From: Rufibacter immobilis
GTDB lineage: Bacteria; Bacteroidota; Bacteroidia; Cytophagales; Hymenobacteraceae
Length of the DNA stretch: 64,000 bases
NCBI RefSeq assembly: GCF_003721565.1
Contig: NZ_RJJE01000017.1
Coordinates: forward strand, 1 to 64,000
Reading direction: 5' to 3'
How positions within the stretch are numbered: the first letter of the stretch is position 1; every line of letters begins with the position of its first letter. The notes beneath the pieces were generated by a model. That model searched no databases and had not been told where the DNA came from. It was given only the letters and a program-made list of their open reading frames with translations. A program made the position numbers and the translations under genes. This document shows, piece by piece, positions 16,106-25,421 of this stretch.

Positions 16106-17602
16106 TTATTCCGCAGCGGTAGCGGCTGGGGAAGTTGGCTGGCCGCCCTCAGCGGGTTTGCGGTTGGCGGGTTTCTTACGGCGTTTTTTCTTGCGCTTTA
16201 TTTCCTCGCCTTCGGCTCTGGGGGGCTGCGGCTGTCCTTCGGTTTTGGGAGGTCTGGGAGCGGTTGTACCCTCTGTGGTAGGTGCAGCCGATTTCTCCCC
16301 ACTGGGTTTGCCGTCTCTTCTTCTGTTCTGGCTGCGGTCACGGTTGCCTTCTCTCCTAGGGCCTTCGCCTCTAGCGCCTTCGGGTCTGCCGCCTCTTCTG
16401 GCAGGGGTTGTGCCTCTGCCGCCGCGTCCGCCTCTTCTGCTGTTGCCAACCGGATCAAAGGCCGGGCCTTCGCCTACGTCTTCGGGGAGGGGAAGCTTAG
16501 GGAGTTCACGCTCAATCAGTTTCTCGATTTTTACCAGACGTTCCTGGTCCTGTTCGTTCACGAAGGTGATGGCCATGCCGTCTGCTCCGGCCCGGGCCGT
16601 ACGACCAATGCGGTGCACATAATCTTCCGCGTCCTGGGGTACATCAAAGTTCACCACGTGGCTGATGTTATCTACGTCAATTCCTCTGGACATAACGTCT
16701 GTGGCTACCAGTACCTGCAATTGTTTGTTGCGGAACTTCTGAAGGGTTGCCTCACGCTCATCCTGGGTCCGGTCAGAACTGATGCCTTCGGCCTGGAATC
16801 CCATTTTCTGTAGAGAGCGCACAATGTCATTCACCGCGTTCTTCCGCGAAGTGAACAGGATCATGGTCTGTATCTGGGCGTCTTTAAGGATGTGTTGCAG
16901 TACTTTCAGCTTTTGGCTGTCATAAACCAGATAGATACGCTGGTCTATGTTGGCCGCCGGTTTAGAGATTGAGAGGCTGATCTCCTCTGGCTCCTGTAAG
17001 ATCTGCTTGGCGAAGGTGCGGATCTTGGGCGGCATGGTAGCCGAGAAAAGCAAGGTCTGGCGCTCTTTGGGCAACTGGGAGATAATCTTCATGAGATCAT
17101 CCATGAAGCCCATGTCCAACATCTTATCGGCTTCGTCCAGAATAAGGTACTTGAGTTGGTCCAGCTTCACGTAGCCCATCTGCATGTGGGCAATGAGTCG
17201 GCCCGGGGTGGCGATAATGATGTCTGCCCCGCTGGTAAGGGCTTTCTTCTGCTGGTCCCAGTTTTGGGCGTTGTTGCCCCCGTAAATAGCAATAGAGGTA
17301 GCGCCGGTAAAATAGCTGAGGCCTTCTACCTGGTCATCTATCTGTTTGGCCAGTTCGCGGGTGGGTACTAAAATCAGAGTACTGGTGAAATCATACTTCG
17401 CCTCTGAGATTCTGCTCAGGGTGGGCACCAGAAAGGCAGCGGTTTTACCGGTTCCGGTCTGGGCACAGGCAATTAAATCTTTAGACTCTAAGATATGCGG
17501 AATGGCCTGGGCTTGTATGGGAGTGGCCTGCTTGTAGCCCATAGACCAAATGCCTTCCAGCAGGTCGGGTTGCAGGTTAAAATCGTCAAAAGTTACGCTC
17601 AT
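16106..17602 (-). CDS. DEAD-box ATP-dependent RNA helicase (RhlE-like)
   Basis: Cytoplasmic RNA helicase of 498 residues, likely in RNA turnover or ribosome assembly. The motifs run in order: Q-motif region FDDFNLQPDLLEGI, Walker A AQTGTGKTAAF near residue 50, DEAD in LDEADKMLDMGF near residue 158, SAT near residue 190, and HRIGRTARAG near residue 340. The last 120 residues form a basic, Arg/Gly-rich and then Pro/Lys-rich disordered tail typical of RNA binding. The high Arg/Gly codon content of the tail explains the long spurious frames there. It stands alone between palindromic element 16036 and the long leader of the next gene. Confidence 0.94.
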   Translation of the reverse strand: MSVTFDDFNLQPDLLEGIWSMGYKQATPIQAQAIPHILESKDLIACAQTGTGKTAAFLVPTLSRISEAKYDFTSTLILVPTRELAKQIDDQVEGLSYFTGATSIAIYGGNNAQNWDQQKKALTSGADIIIATPGRLIAHMQMGYVKLDQLKYLILDEADKMLDMGFMDDLMKIISQLPKERQTLLFSATMPPKIRTFAKQILQEPEEISLSISKPAANIDQRIYLVYDSQKLKVLQHILKDAQIQTMILFTSRKNAVNDIVRSLQKMGFQAEGISSDRTQDEREATLQKFRNKQLQVLVATDVMSRGIDVDNISHVVNFDVPQDAEDYVHRIGRTARAGADGMAITFVNEQDQERLVKIEKLIERELPKLPLPEDVGEGPAFDPVGNSRRGGRGGRGTTPARRGGRPEGARGEGPRREGNRDRSQNRRRDGKPSGEKSAAPTTEGTTAPRPPKTEGQPQPPRAEGEEIKRKKKRRKKPANRKPAEGGQPTSPAATAAE

Positions 17603-18201
17603 GGTTCTGTGTTTTCATGTAGGCCAACGCATAAACGCTTGTCGCTTTGGCACAACGGTTTGTAAAGATAGCTTTTTCTGCCCATCTGTACCCTGACTTT
17701 TATCAGGCAGAGGGAGGAGATACGTTAAAATCCAGTTAAAGTAATATAGTGAGTCTAAAGATTAAGATTGTACTATATAACAGGTTTTAGATGCTAGGGT
17801 TGCATGTATGTTTAGTAAGAATGCAAAAACCTAAAAGCCCTTGTTTAGGTAAAAATAGTTATTTGGGGCTTTTTAAGCGGTTGTTATTGTTGTGTAATTG
17901 TGTTTAAATAAGAATGTGTTAGTAAGATTTATTAAAAATACAATTGTTTGTAACCGTTCAGCTAAGGTGTCGTTAAAGTCTATATAGCTAGAAAATAGCA
18001 TATAAATAAGTTGTAGAACTTTTACTAAGATAAAAATATGAAACTAACTGTACTTTCCTCTCTTTTAAAGTCTGATTAAGATAGTGTTGTAGTCCCCAAA
18101 GCTACCCATATATTCTCTCTCCTCCGCGCCATCCCTATTTAGTAGGGGTATAGAACAACTACGTCTTCTTACAATACCATTCAGAGTCTAATTTCCTAAT
18201 C
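17603..18201. other. AT-rich intergenic region upstream of T9SS protein
   Basis: About 600 bases, clearly more AT-rich than the surroundings, with no gene of normal size. A weak hairpin with arms aaaagccc / gggctttt and a T run lies at 17833-17873. A 13-codon frame (MKLTVLSSLLKSD, 18038-18079) ends well before the next start. The region may hold the promoter and a long leader for the secreted protein at 18202. Confidence 0.45.
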
Positions 18202-20484
18202 ATGAAAAGAACTATACTTTCATGGGCGAGCACCCTCATGCTTCTACTTTTTGTTTTAGTAACACAAGCGCAAGCCCAAGGCATAGCAGCCGTCGCTAAC
18301 TCCAAAGACAAATCCTTGCAGGTAAAATACTCTGGTGCCACCACTAAAGATGTGGCCCCGGGTTTGGTGAAACTAAGCTTCACTGTATCTGCCCAAGGCA
18401 AAAATGACAAAAACCTTGAAACCATCTTCTTTGAACTACCTGCCGGGGCCGGGGCCATCTCTCCTGTTGGGGCTTATCAGTCAAAGGGAAAGAAATACAA
18501 AGTGGAAGCCGCGGTGAAAGCACCATTCCATGCCATCCGGTTTACAGCAGTGGGCGGTAAAAAAGAGAAAAGTAAAAAGAAAGTAAAAGAAGAGACTTTC
18601 TCTTACGTGTTGAGCGAGGCAGAATTCGCTTCTATGTCTAGCATCAAAGTTCGGGTGAAATCAAATTCCGGAACCAAAGATGTGACCGTTCCACTTAACA
18701 AAAACAAAAGAACCGGTGCTGCTGACGTAACTACCCTTGCCACCTGTACTACTCCGCTTCCGGTGATCAGTGGAAGCCCAGACCTTTGCCCTGGTGAGAT
18801 TGTGAAGTTCGCCATCAAAGAGAACATGGACTACCAAAACATTCAGTGGTCTGTGCCTACCGTAGGATCTGACGGAAAACCTTCCAACTGGGAAATTCTT
18901 TCCGTAACCGGTAAATACAATAACGTTCTTGAGGTAAGAGTAGGAGATGTGTCTGGTACCGTTTATGCCAGCGTAGATGTAGCTAACTGCGGTACCAAAG
19001 TAGTAAGTAAAGCTACTTACATTGGTGATGAAATTCCAGTGACCATTAGTGTGGTGAACGGTACTCAAACTGGTAAAGAAGAATTCAATACCGGTGACGT
19101 GATGGTCTTCAACGCCAATGCCAACCAGAACAGAGACAAGAGAGAGTACATCTACGATTGGGAAGTACCAGTAGGCTGGACCATTGTTTCTGGCCAGGGA
19201 ACAAACCAATTGATCGTGATTGCCGGCGCTGTAGAAGGATTTGTGGAACTGAACGTGAAAAGCAGGTCTGACAGAGAGCTGAGATACTGCGGACTGGGTT
19301 ACGCTTACGTAGAGGTGATTCAGGAGCCAAAAGAAGGCTGTCCTAAACCAGATATTGACGTAGACGCCCCAGAAGAAGTATGCGATGACTCTGAAAACGT
19401 GTACAGATTTGCGGTAACCAATCCAGACCCCAATAAGAAAGTCAAATACCAGTTCTTCTTACCAGATGAGTTCCAGGTTGTAGCCAGCGGTTACGGATGG
19501 GTAGACATCAAAGTAAACAACGCCAAAGCTGACTCTACTTTATTTGTGACCATTGTAGCGGTAAATGCAAACAACTGCGGTGCTGAAGCCATCTGTATCC
19601 CGGTTGATGTGAAAGATTGCCCAACCGGACCATGTGAGAAGCCAGTAGTTAGCTTAGTAGCGCCAGATACCATCTGTAACTTAGCCGACGAGCCGACCAC
19701 CATTAGAGTAGCGCAGACGCAGCCAGGAGTAACTTACACATTCAATGTACCGGAAGGTTTCTTAGTGATAGAGGAAGGTCCTGACTTTGTAACCGTGGTA
19801 GCGGTGTTTGATGAAGAACAGCTTGGTCAGCCGCAGACGATCTCAGTGACTGCCCGCAATGAATGTGGTGTCACTACGGCACAAGAGACACTGATAGTAG
19901 CAGACTGCGGAAACGGTAACCCGCTGCCAGTGACCTTGACCAGATTTGAAGGAGTATCTCGGAACGGATCTGTGGAACTTGCCTGGAGCACGGCCTCAGA
20001 AATCAACAACGACCGCTTTGAGATTGAGCGTAGCACCAACGGTAAAGACTTCGTGAAAGTAGGCGAGGTAAAAGGAATGGGTAACTCTTCTGCTCTGGTA
20101 GATTACACTTACTCAGACCGCAACACAACCTCCGGTACCGTGTACTACCGCCTGAGACAAGTAGACTATGACGCCGCCTTTGAATACTCTAAAGTGATTG
20201 CGGTAAGCCACGTAGCCACTGCCTCTAGCGCCTCGGCCATCAGCCTGTACCCTAACCCGGTAAATGATGGAAACCTGACCGTCCGCTTTGAGGAACTGGT
20301 GAAAGGCCACGCCACCATCCGCCTGGTAGACTTGAACGGTAGAGTGTTGCACACCCAGGAGTTGAGCAGCGTAGATTCTGAAGTAGCCATGAACCTGAGT
20401 GGCCTGAATCTGAGAGCAGGTATCTACATGATCTCTGTCACTGCCAACGGCCGCAACACTACCCAGCGGATTATGATTAGATAA
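18202..20484 (+). CDS. secreted PKD-like repeat protein with T9SS sorting domain
   Basis: Exported protein of 760 residues. A signal peptide covers residues 1-26, with cleavage after QAQAQ. The middle holds several repeated beta-sandwich-like segments with paired Cys (CPKPDIDVDAPEEVCDD, CEKPVVSLVAPDTICN) resembling PKD-like/SprB-type modules. Near residue 575 begins a conserved LPVTLTRFEG segment. The last 75 residues are a type IX secretion sorting domain: ISLYPNPVNDGNLTVRF, then LVDLNGRVL, then LRAGIYMISV and the basic end RIMIR. It is probably displayed on the surface or released. The substrate or partner is unknown. It has its own strong terminator at 20510-20545. Confidence 0.88.
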   Translation: MKRTILSWASTLMLLLFVLVTQAQAQGIAAVANSKDKSLQVKYSGATTKDVAPGLVKLSFTVSAQGKNDKNLETIFFELPAGAGAISPVGAYQSKGKKYKVEAAVKAPFHAIRFTAVGGKKEKSKKKVKEETFSYVLSEAEFASMSSIKVRVKSNSGTKDVTVPLNKNKRTGAADVTTLATCTTPLPVISGSPDLCPGEIVKFAIKENMDYQNIQWSVPTVGSDGKPSNWEILSVTGKYNNVLEVRVGDVSGTVYASVDVANCGTKVVSKATYIGDEIPVTISVVNGTQTGKEEFNTGDVMVFNANANQNRDKREYIYDWEVPVGWTIVSGQGTNQLIVIAGAVEGFVELNVKSRSDRELRYCGLGYAYVEVIQEPKEGCPKPDIDVDAPEEVCDDSENVYRFAVTNPDPNKKVKYQFFLPDEFQVVASGYGWVDIKVNNAKADSTLFVTIVAVNANNCGAEAICIPVDVKDCPTGPCEKPVVSLVAPDTICNLADEPTTIRVAQTQPGVTYTFNVPEGFLVIEEGPDFVTVVAVFDEEQLGQPQTISVTARNECGVTTAQETLIVADCGNGNPLPVTLTRFEGVSRNGSVELAWSTASEINNDRFEIERSTNGKDFVKVGEVKGMGNSSALVDYTYSDRNTTSGTVYYRLRQVDYDAAFEYSKVIAVSHVATASSASAISLYPNPVNDGNLTVRFEELVKGHATIRLVDLNGRVLHTQELSSVDSEVAMNLSGLNLRAGIYMISVTANGRNTTQRIMIR

Positions 20485-20509
20485 CTAGGATTTGGATTGA
20501 TAGGAAGAT

Positions 20510-20545
20510 AAACAGGCAGCGACCCATGGTCGCTGCCTGTTTTTT
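20510..20545 (+). terminator. terminator of T9SS protein gene
   Basis: A 14-bp stem (aaacaggcagcgac / gtcgctgcctgttt) followed by a T run, 25 bases past the stop. Confidence 0.88.
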
Positions 20546-20578
20546 ATGCTATACTATATAAGAGTGGTTTCCAATTCT

Positions 20579-20618
20579 CTGGTTTTTGCCCATTTTTGGA
20601 AAAACAGCCGCTAAACGC
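20579..20618 (-). repeat. palindromic element, asymmetric copy abutting a start codon
   Basis: The reverse complement begins tgcgtttagcggctgttttt and continues with a degenerate right arm ending in aaaaaccag. It ends immediately before the ATG of the CoA-transferase gene (20619) and opens an in-frame extension (MPIFGKTAAKR). Confidence 0.78.
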
Positions 20619-21818
20619 ATGAATGCAAACCAAGGTCTTTTCCATGATGTACTTGTAGTGGAGCTCGCCAGTGTGCTGGCTGGGCCCAGTGTGGGGCAGT
20701 TCTTCGCAGAAATGGGAGCCACGGTTCTTAAGGTAGAGAACATCAAAACCCGCGGTGACGTGACCCGAAGCTGGAAAGTATCATCAGAACCTGCGGAGGA
20801 CACGGTGTCCGCGTACTTTTCGGCGGCTAACTGGGGAAAGAAGTCACTGTGCGTAGACCTTTCGGTACCCAGGGTGCAGGCAATGGTGCATCAGATCATC
20901 GGTCAGGCAGATATTGTGCTGGTGAGCTTCAAACCCGGCGATGCCGAAAAACTGCGGATGGACTACAAAACTCTGGCGCAGCTGAACCCCCGGTTGCTCT
21001 ACGGGCACATTACCGGCTACGGAAGTGGTGAGCCCCGTGCCGGGTATGATGCCGTGCTCCAGGCCGAAGCCGGTTTTATGTTCCTGAACGGCGAGAAAGA
21101 CGGCGGCCCGCTAAAGATGCCGGTAGCTTTGATCGATCTCATGGCCGCCCACCAGTTGAAAGAAGGGGTGTTAGCTGCCTTGTATAGCCGCGAGAAAACC
21201 GGTAAAGGGCAGTATCTGGAAGTATCTTTGCTGCGGGCGGCGGTGGCGTCTTTGGCTAACCAAGCCACTAACTATCTGGTGGCTGGTTCTGCTCCGGTGC
21301 GTATGGGTTCTGAGCACCCCAATATTATGCCCTACGGAACGGTGTTCAAAACCGCCGACCAGAAAGAATTGGTGCTGGCCATTGGGGATGACCGGCAGTT
21401 TCAGGCGCTTTGTGGCCTTCTGGGGAAGCCGGAGTTGGCGCAGGAGCCTGCCTACAAAACGAACCGTCAACGGGTGAAGCATAGGGGGGAGCTTAATGAA
21501 GAGTTGGCCAAGCTCATATCAGGGCATGAGCGGGAAACTTTGTTGCAGGCGCTCATAGATCACCATGTGCCGGCGGGGGCGGTTAACACCGTGCCGGAGG
21601 CATTGGCCCAGCCTTTGGCGCAACCGCAATTATTTTCTCTGGAAGCGGTTGCAGGGGCGGGGGTGCGGCAGGTGGCTTTTGATGGCCCGGCTGTGCCGGC
21701 ATTGGCGCTGGCTCCGCCGCCGGTTTTGGGTCAGCATACCCATGAAATCTTGCAGAAAATGGCAGGCGTGACGGAACAGGAGCTGGAGGAAATGATCCAG
21801 GCAGGTTTGATCCTGTAG
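20619..21818 (+). CDS. CaiB/BaiF family III CoA-transferase
   Basis: Family III CoA-transferase of 399 residues that moves CoA between carboxylic acids. Family features include VLVVELASVLAGPSVGQFFAEMG at the N terminus, GADVxKVE-like TVLKVENIKTRGD, YDAVLQAEAGFM, and the ALIDLMAAHQLKEG block carrying the catalytic Asp. The substrate cannot be told from the sequence. An in-frame extension to 20586 is encoded by a palindromic element (MPIFGKTAAKR); I chose ATG 20619 because the family sequence begins just after it. It is followed after about 100 bases by a conserved hypothetical gene. Confidence 0.88.
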   Translation: MNANQGLFHDVLVVELASVLAGPSVGQFFAEMGATVLKVENIKTRGDVTRSWKVSSEPAEDTVSAYFSAANWGKKSLCVDLSVPRVQAMVHQIIGQADIVLVSFKPGDAEKLRMDYKTLAQLNPRLLYGHITGYGSGEPRAGYDAVLQAEAGFMFLNGEKDGGPLKMPVALIDLMAAHQLKEGVLAALYSREKTGKGQYLEVSLLRAAVASLANQATNYLVAGSAPVRMGSEHPNIMPYGTVFKTADQKELVLAIGDDRQFQALCGLLGKPELAQEPAYKTNRQRVKHRGELNEELAKLISGHERETLLQALIDHHVPAGAVNTVPEALAQPLAQPQLFSLEAVAGAGVRQVAFDGPAVPALALAPPPVLGQHTHEILQKMAGVTEQELEEMIQAGLIL

Positions 21819-21920
21819 ACTTCGGGTAGAAAATGATAACTAAAACGTGCCGCCAAGGGTACTATAAAGAATACCTCCTGCCGCTGGCGCAGAAAGCATG
21901 TTCCACGAAACAAGCGTACT

Positions 21921-22610
21921 ATGGAAGACAGAGAAGACCGTATTGAAACCATCTTTGAGGGGTTAAGACAAAAGTCAACCACCAAACAGGCTATTTTCAG
22001 AAACACCAAATCTATTTTTGAGCAGCTCAGAAACAGTTCCATAGAACTGGTGGAAAACTTGAAGCAACGGATCACGGAGGTAGACTCCAACGTTGTGATT
22101 GAATACCGCAGCATCAATGAGTTTGAGTTTCATATTAAGTTCTCCGGCGATTTACTCGTGTTTGTCATGCACTCCAACGTGATCACCCTGCCAGAAGACC
22201 ATGAGTTGATGAAGAGCAGTTACGTGGAGGAGGATTTCAGGCGGCGGTTCTTTGGGCATATTATGGCGTACAACTTCATGGCAGATTCCATCAAGTACAA
22301 CCGCCTCAATGACCCCGGGTATTTGTTAGGCCGAGTTCTTATTAATATAGAGAACCACTTCTATCTGGAAGGCGTGAAGCAGCTGGACCTCAACTATAAT
22401 GACATGGCCCGCAACGCGATCAATGAGAAGACCTTGCGGCTGTTTATAGAAAGCGCCATGATTGCCAGCGTAAACAATGACCTAATGGCGCCAGACGTAG
22501 ACGAAATCAGGAAGATTACCGTGAAGCAGAAGCTGGAGGAGCAGCAAGTGAGTACACCGCAGAAAGTAGGCTTCTCGTTCAGCTACCAACGCAAGCCAAA
22601 TGTTTATTAG
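21921..22610 (+). CDS. conserved hypothetical protein
   Basis: A 229-residue soluble protein that I do not recognise as a named family. It has no signal peptide or membrane segment. The N-terminal 45 residues are charged and helical (MEDREDRIETIFEG), followed by an alpha/beta part (VIEYRSINEFEFHIKF, LLVFVMHSNVITL) and a Lys/Gln-rich C terminus. Coding quality is good and the frame is intact. It lies 102 bases after the CoA-transferase gene and ends at a 26-bp hairpin terminator. Similar proteins probably occur in related Cytophagales, but I cannot confirm this here. Confidence 0.75.
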   Translation: MEDREDRIETIFEGLRQKSTTKQAIFRNTKSIFEQLRNSSIELVENLKQRITEVDSNVVIEYRSINEFEFHIKFSGDLLVFVMHSNVITLPEDHELMKSSYVEEDFRRRFFGHIMAYNFMADSIKYNRLNDPGYLLGRVLINIENHFYLEGVKQLDLNYNDMARNAINEKTLRLFIESAMIASVNNDLMAPDVDEIRKITVKQKLEEQQVSTPQKVGFSFSYQRKPNVY

Positions 22611-22630
22611 GAAACTTGCCCTTATATAAG

Positions 22631-22687
22631 CCTGTAAGCCAGAGCGCCCGGTTAGATATGTTCTAACCGGGCGCTCTGGCTTACAGG
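22631..22687. terminator. strong hairpin terminator
   Basis: A 26-bp perfect stem (cctgtaagccagagcgcccg onwards, 22631-22656 with 22662-22687) and a 5-base loop, 20 bases after the hypothetical gene. It has no T tract of note. Confidence 0.78.
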
Positions 22688-22725
22688 GTGATCCTGATTG
22701 ACTTGGCTAAAACTGAATGCCTCCT

Positions 22726-22816
22726 GTTTAGGGGCTCTTTTTCTAAAATCAAAGCCAAACTAGTTCTGGTCATTATTCTTGGTTTTGCGCTGTTTCAGGA
22801 AAAAGAGCCCCTAAAC
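22726..22816. repeat. composite palindromic element with 57-base loop
   Basis: Full-length arms gtttaggggctcttttt (22726-22742) and aaaaagagcccctaaac (22800-22816) are perfectly complementary but separated by 57 bases. The first 30 bases of the loop look like the decayed right arm of an asymmetric copy (ctaaaatcaaagccaaac), as if a second right arm had been added. It lies between convergent genes. Confidence 0.75.
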
Positions 22817-22819
22817 GCA

Positions 22820-24718
22820 TTAGATAATCTCGGCTAGTTCCAGCCAGCGCTCTGTCTTGGTTTCCACAGCGTTGTTGATCTCCTGAATGCGCTGGGCAAG
22901 TTCGGCTAAGCGCGTGTGGCTGGCGTCGCCGGAGTTCATTTCAAGGGTTACAGATTCTTTTTCGGCTTCCAGTTCCTCAATCTCTTTCTCCAGGCGTTCG
23001 TATTCCTGCTTTTCCTTGAAGGAGGCCTTGCGTTTTGGAGTAGTGTCTTGGCTGGGAGCTGGTGAAGGAGCGGCAACCGCGGCGGGAACGGGTTTGGTTG
23101 CTGCTTTGGTTTCTTCCTGCGCTTTGAAGCTTTCGCGCTCTTTGGCCCACTCGCGGTAGTCTGTGTAATTGCCCGGGAAGTCGCGCAGGTGGCCGTTTTC
23201 CTCAAACACGAACAGGTGCTCCACCAGACGGTCCATGAAATAGCGGTCGTGGGAAACAATGAGCAGGGAGCCCCCGAAGTTGAGCAGGAAGTCCTCCAGA
23301 ATATTCAGCGTCTGGATGTCCAGGTCATTGGTGGGTTCATCCAGAATCAGGAAGTTGGGGTTCTTGATGAGTACGCGCAGCAGTTGCAGCCGGCGTTTTT
23401 CGCCGCCGCTCAGTTTGCTTACAAATGTGTACTGCTGGGCCGGCGGAAACTGGAAATGCTGTAAAAACTGGCTGGCGGTAATGACCTCGCCGTTGCCGGT
23501 TTCCACTACCTCGGCCACTTCTTTTACCACGTCAATTACCCGCTGGTCTTCATTGAAGGTGAGTTCGCTCTGGGTGTAGTAGCCAAAGACGGTGGTTTGC
23601 CCGGCAATGATCTCGCCGCTGTCTGGGGCCAGACGGCCGGTGAGCATGTTCAGGAAAGTGGTTTTGCCCGCGCCATTGGGGCCCACAATGCCCACGCGGT
23701 CTTTCTTCCGGAAGACGTAGCTGAAATCATCCAGCACCACTTTCTCCCCGAAACGCTTGCTCAGGTGGTCAATTTCCAGAATCTGATTTCCCTGCCGGGT
23801 GCTCTTCACTGATAGCTCCAGCTGGGTGCGGGTGTCTTTCTGGCTGGCTTTGTCCTTGATGTCATAGAAGGCGTCTATCCTGGATTTAGACTTGGTGCCG
23901 CGCGCTTTGGGCTGGCGGCGCATCCACTCCAGTTCCTTTTTCATGAGCTGACGGGCCTTGCCAATCTCGGCGGCGTTGGCTTCTTCCTGCTCGGCTTTTT
24001 TCTCTACGTAATAGCTGTAGTTGCCTTTGTAGGTGTACAGCTGGCCGCGGTCCAGTTCAGCAATTTCGTTGGCTACCTGGTCCAGGAAGTAGCGGTCGTG
24101 GGTAACCATGAGCAGAGTAGTCTGTTCGGTGGTGAGCAGGTTTTCAAACCATTCTATGGTTTCCAGGTCCAGGTGGTTGGTAGGCTCATCCAGAATCAGC
24201 AGGTCGGGTTCTTCAATCAGGACGCGGGCCATGGCCACCCGTTTTTTCTGCCCGCCCGACAGGTGCTCTACCTTGGCCTCCAGGTTCTGTATGCCCAGTC
24301 GGCCCAGGATTTGTTTCGTGCGCACTTCGTATTCCCAGGCGTGCAGGGTTTCCATGCGCTCCATTACCCGCTGCATTTTGCTGTCTGAGGTGTTAGGGTC
24401 GGCAATACAGGCTTCATAGTCACGGATAGCGTCCAGAACTTCAGACTGACCGGAGAAAATGGCTTCCTGCACGGTGGCGCCGGCCGGAAACTCGGGCTGT
24501 TGCCATAAATAACCTACCCGCAGTCCTTTTCTGAGGCTCACGGTGCCGTTGTCTGGCGGCATGGTGCCGGCCAGAATTTGCAGTAAAGTGGTTTTCCCGG
24601 CTCCGTTGGCGCCAATGAGCGCCACGCGCTGCCCGCGGTTAATGCCAAAGGTCAGGTTCTGGAAAAGCCAGCGGTCGCCGAAGCTTTTAGAGATAGAGTC
24701 TGCTGATAGGTAATTCAT
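22820..24718 (-). CDS. ABC-F family ATPase (Uup-like)
   Basis: Cytoplasmic ABC-F protein of 632 residues with two ATPase domains and no membrane part; such proteins act on ribosomes or in DNA/transposon stability (Uup). Walker A motifs are GANGAGKTT near residue 36 and GPNGAGKTT near residue 347. Signatures are LSGGQKKRVAMAR and LSGGEKRRLQLLR, and both Walker B motifs read LLILDEPTNHLD / FLILDEPTNDLD. The inter-domain linker is charged. Residues about 550-632 are a Lys/Glu-rich coiled coil of the Uup C-terminal type, preceded by an Ala/Pro linker. Monocistronic; the palindromic element 22726-22816 lies just past the stop. Confidence 0.93.
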   Translation of the reverse strand: MNYLSADSISKSFGDRWLFQNLTFGINRGQRVALIGANGAGKTTLLQILAGTMPPDNGTVSLRKGLRVGYLWQQPEFPAGATVQEAIFSGQSEVLDAIRDYEACIADPNTSDSKMQRVMERMETLHAWEYEVRTKQILGRLGIQNLEAKVEHLSGGQKKRVAMARVLIEEPDLLILDEPTNHLDLETIEWFENLLTTEQTTLLMVTHDRYFLDQVANEIAELDRGQLYTYKGNYSYYVEKKAEQEEANAAEIGKARQLMKKELEWMRRQPKARGTKSKSRIDAFYDIKDKASQKDTRTQLELSVKSTRQGNQILEIDHLSKRFGEKVVLDDFSYVFRKKDRVGIVGPNGAGKTTFLNMLTGRLAPDSGEIIAGQTTVFGYYTQSELTFNEDQRVIDVVKEVAEVVETGNGEVITASQFLQHFQFPPAQQYTFVSKLSGGEKRRLQLLRVLIKNPNFLILDEPTNDLDIQTLNILEDFLLNFGGSLLIVSHDRYFMDRLVEHLFVFEENGHLRDFPGNYTDYREWAKERESFKAQEETKAATKPVPAAVAAPSPAPSQDTTPKRKASFKEKQEYERLEKEIEELEAEKESVTLEMNSGDASHTRLAELAQRIQEINNAVETKTERWLELAEII

Positions 24719-24789
24719 GCCGCAAAGGTACGCAAAGTGAAAGGCGGAAACTACACCCTGTCAAAGGATAAGGAAAGGTACGGACACAA

Positions 24790-24817
24790 AAAAGCCGGGA
24801 TGCTGGCCCCGGCTTTT
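24790..24817 (-). terminator. terminator of SPW-repeat gene
   Basis: Stem aaaagccggg / cccggctttt, followed on the minus strand by TTTTTTGTG. It lies 38 bases past the stop of the SPW gene. Confidence 0.78.
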
Positions 24818-24855
24818 CTGCGCTGTCTTTAACTTAAAAAAATGAAGGGTTTCCC

Positions 24856-25263
24856 TTAATGGGTGTGGCCATGGTTCATGCTGTTGCCTCTGTACGGCTG
24901 ACGGGTTACGGCACCATGCTCAGGAACTACGCGGGTCATCATGGCTTGCAGAAGAATCACGATACCCACTAACAGGTGAGGCAAGTACACATAATCATCA
25001 AAATTAAAGATCCACGGTGAAGCGGCCAGGAAAATACCTATCAGGTAGTCCATGTTCAAGTGCATATTGGCAGACATGGCTCTGAATACGCCTACTTCCC
25101 AGTTGGTCATTAAGTTCTGTAACAAGATCATAGCACCTACTATAATAGGAACCCAGGTTTCTGCACCGCCGCGGTCAAAACCAAGAATGAACGGGGCTGC
25201 AATCAAGATAATACCCACCAGATAATCCATTATCCCGTGGGCGCGGGTTGATAATACTTTCAT
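24856..25263 (-). CDS. SPW-repeat membrane protein
   Basis: A 135-residue inner-membrane protein with four hydrophobic segments arranged as two similar halves: GIMDYLVGIILIAAPFILGF and LNMDYLIGIFLAASPWIFNF, each followed by another hydrophobic stretch. This is the SPW-repeat pattern, of unknown function. The C terminus is polar and His-rich (NSMNHGHTH), which might bind metal. It diverges from murI across a 158-base AT-rich gap and has its own terminator. Confidence 0.82.
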   Translation of the reverse strand: MKVLSTRAHGIMDYLVGIILIAAPFILGFDRGGAETWVPIIVGAMILLQNLMTNWEVGVFRAMSANMHLNMDYLIGIFLAASPWIFNFDDYVYLPHLLVGIVILLQAMMTRVVPEHGAVTRQPYRGNSMNHGHTH

Positions 25264-25421
25264 TTTTATTCCTCCTATTTTAGTTTCAACTTGTAGGCTC
25301 TTTTACGCCTCTGTGTAGCCTTTGTTTCAGGTAAAGTACATTTTGATTTTGTATTTTATAAATATGGGTATTTTTACGGAGGGTGTAGGATGACCTATTT
25401 AAAGGTAAGACAAGAACAGGA

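Noticed and set aside
16058-16813. 251-codon plus-strand frame over the helicase tail
   Set aside because: It is an artefact of the Arg/Gly-rich helicase tail read backwards, and it starts inside a palindromic element.
18038-18079. 13-codon frame MKLTVLSSLLKSD as a leader peptide
   Set aside because: It is too short to judge, shows no attenuator structure after it, and is 120 bases from the next gene.
24723-24730. TACCTTTG on the minus strand as the ABC-F gene promoter
   Set aside because: It lies only 4 bases before the ATG and no -33 TTG is found at the right distance; kept only as a possibility.
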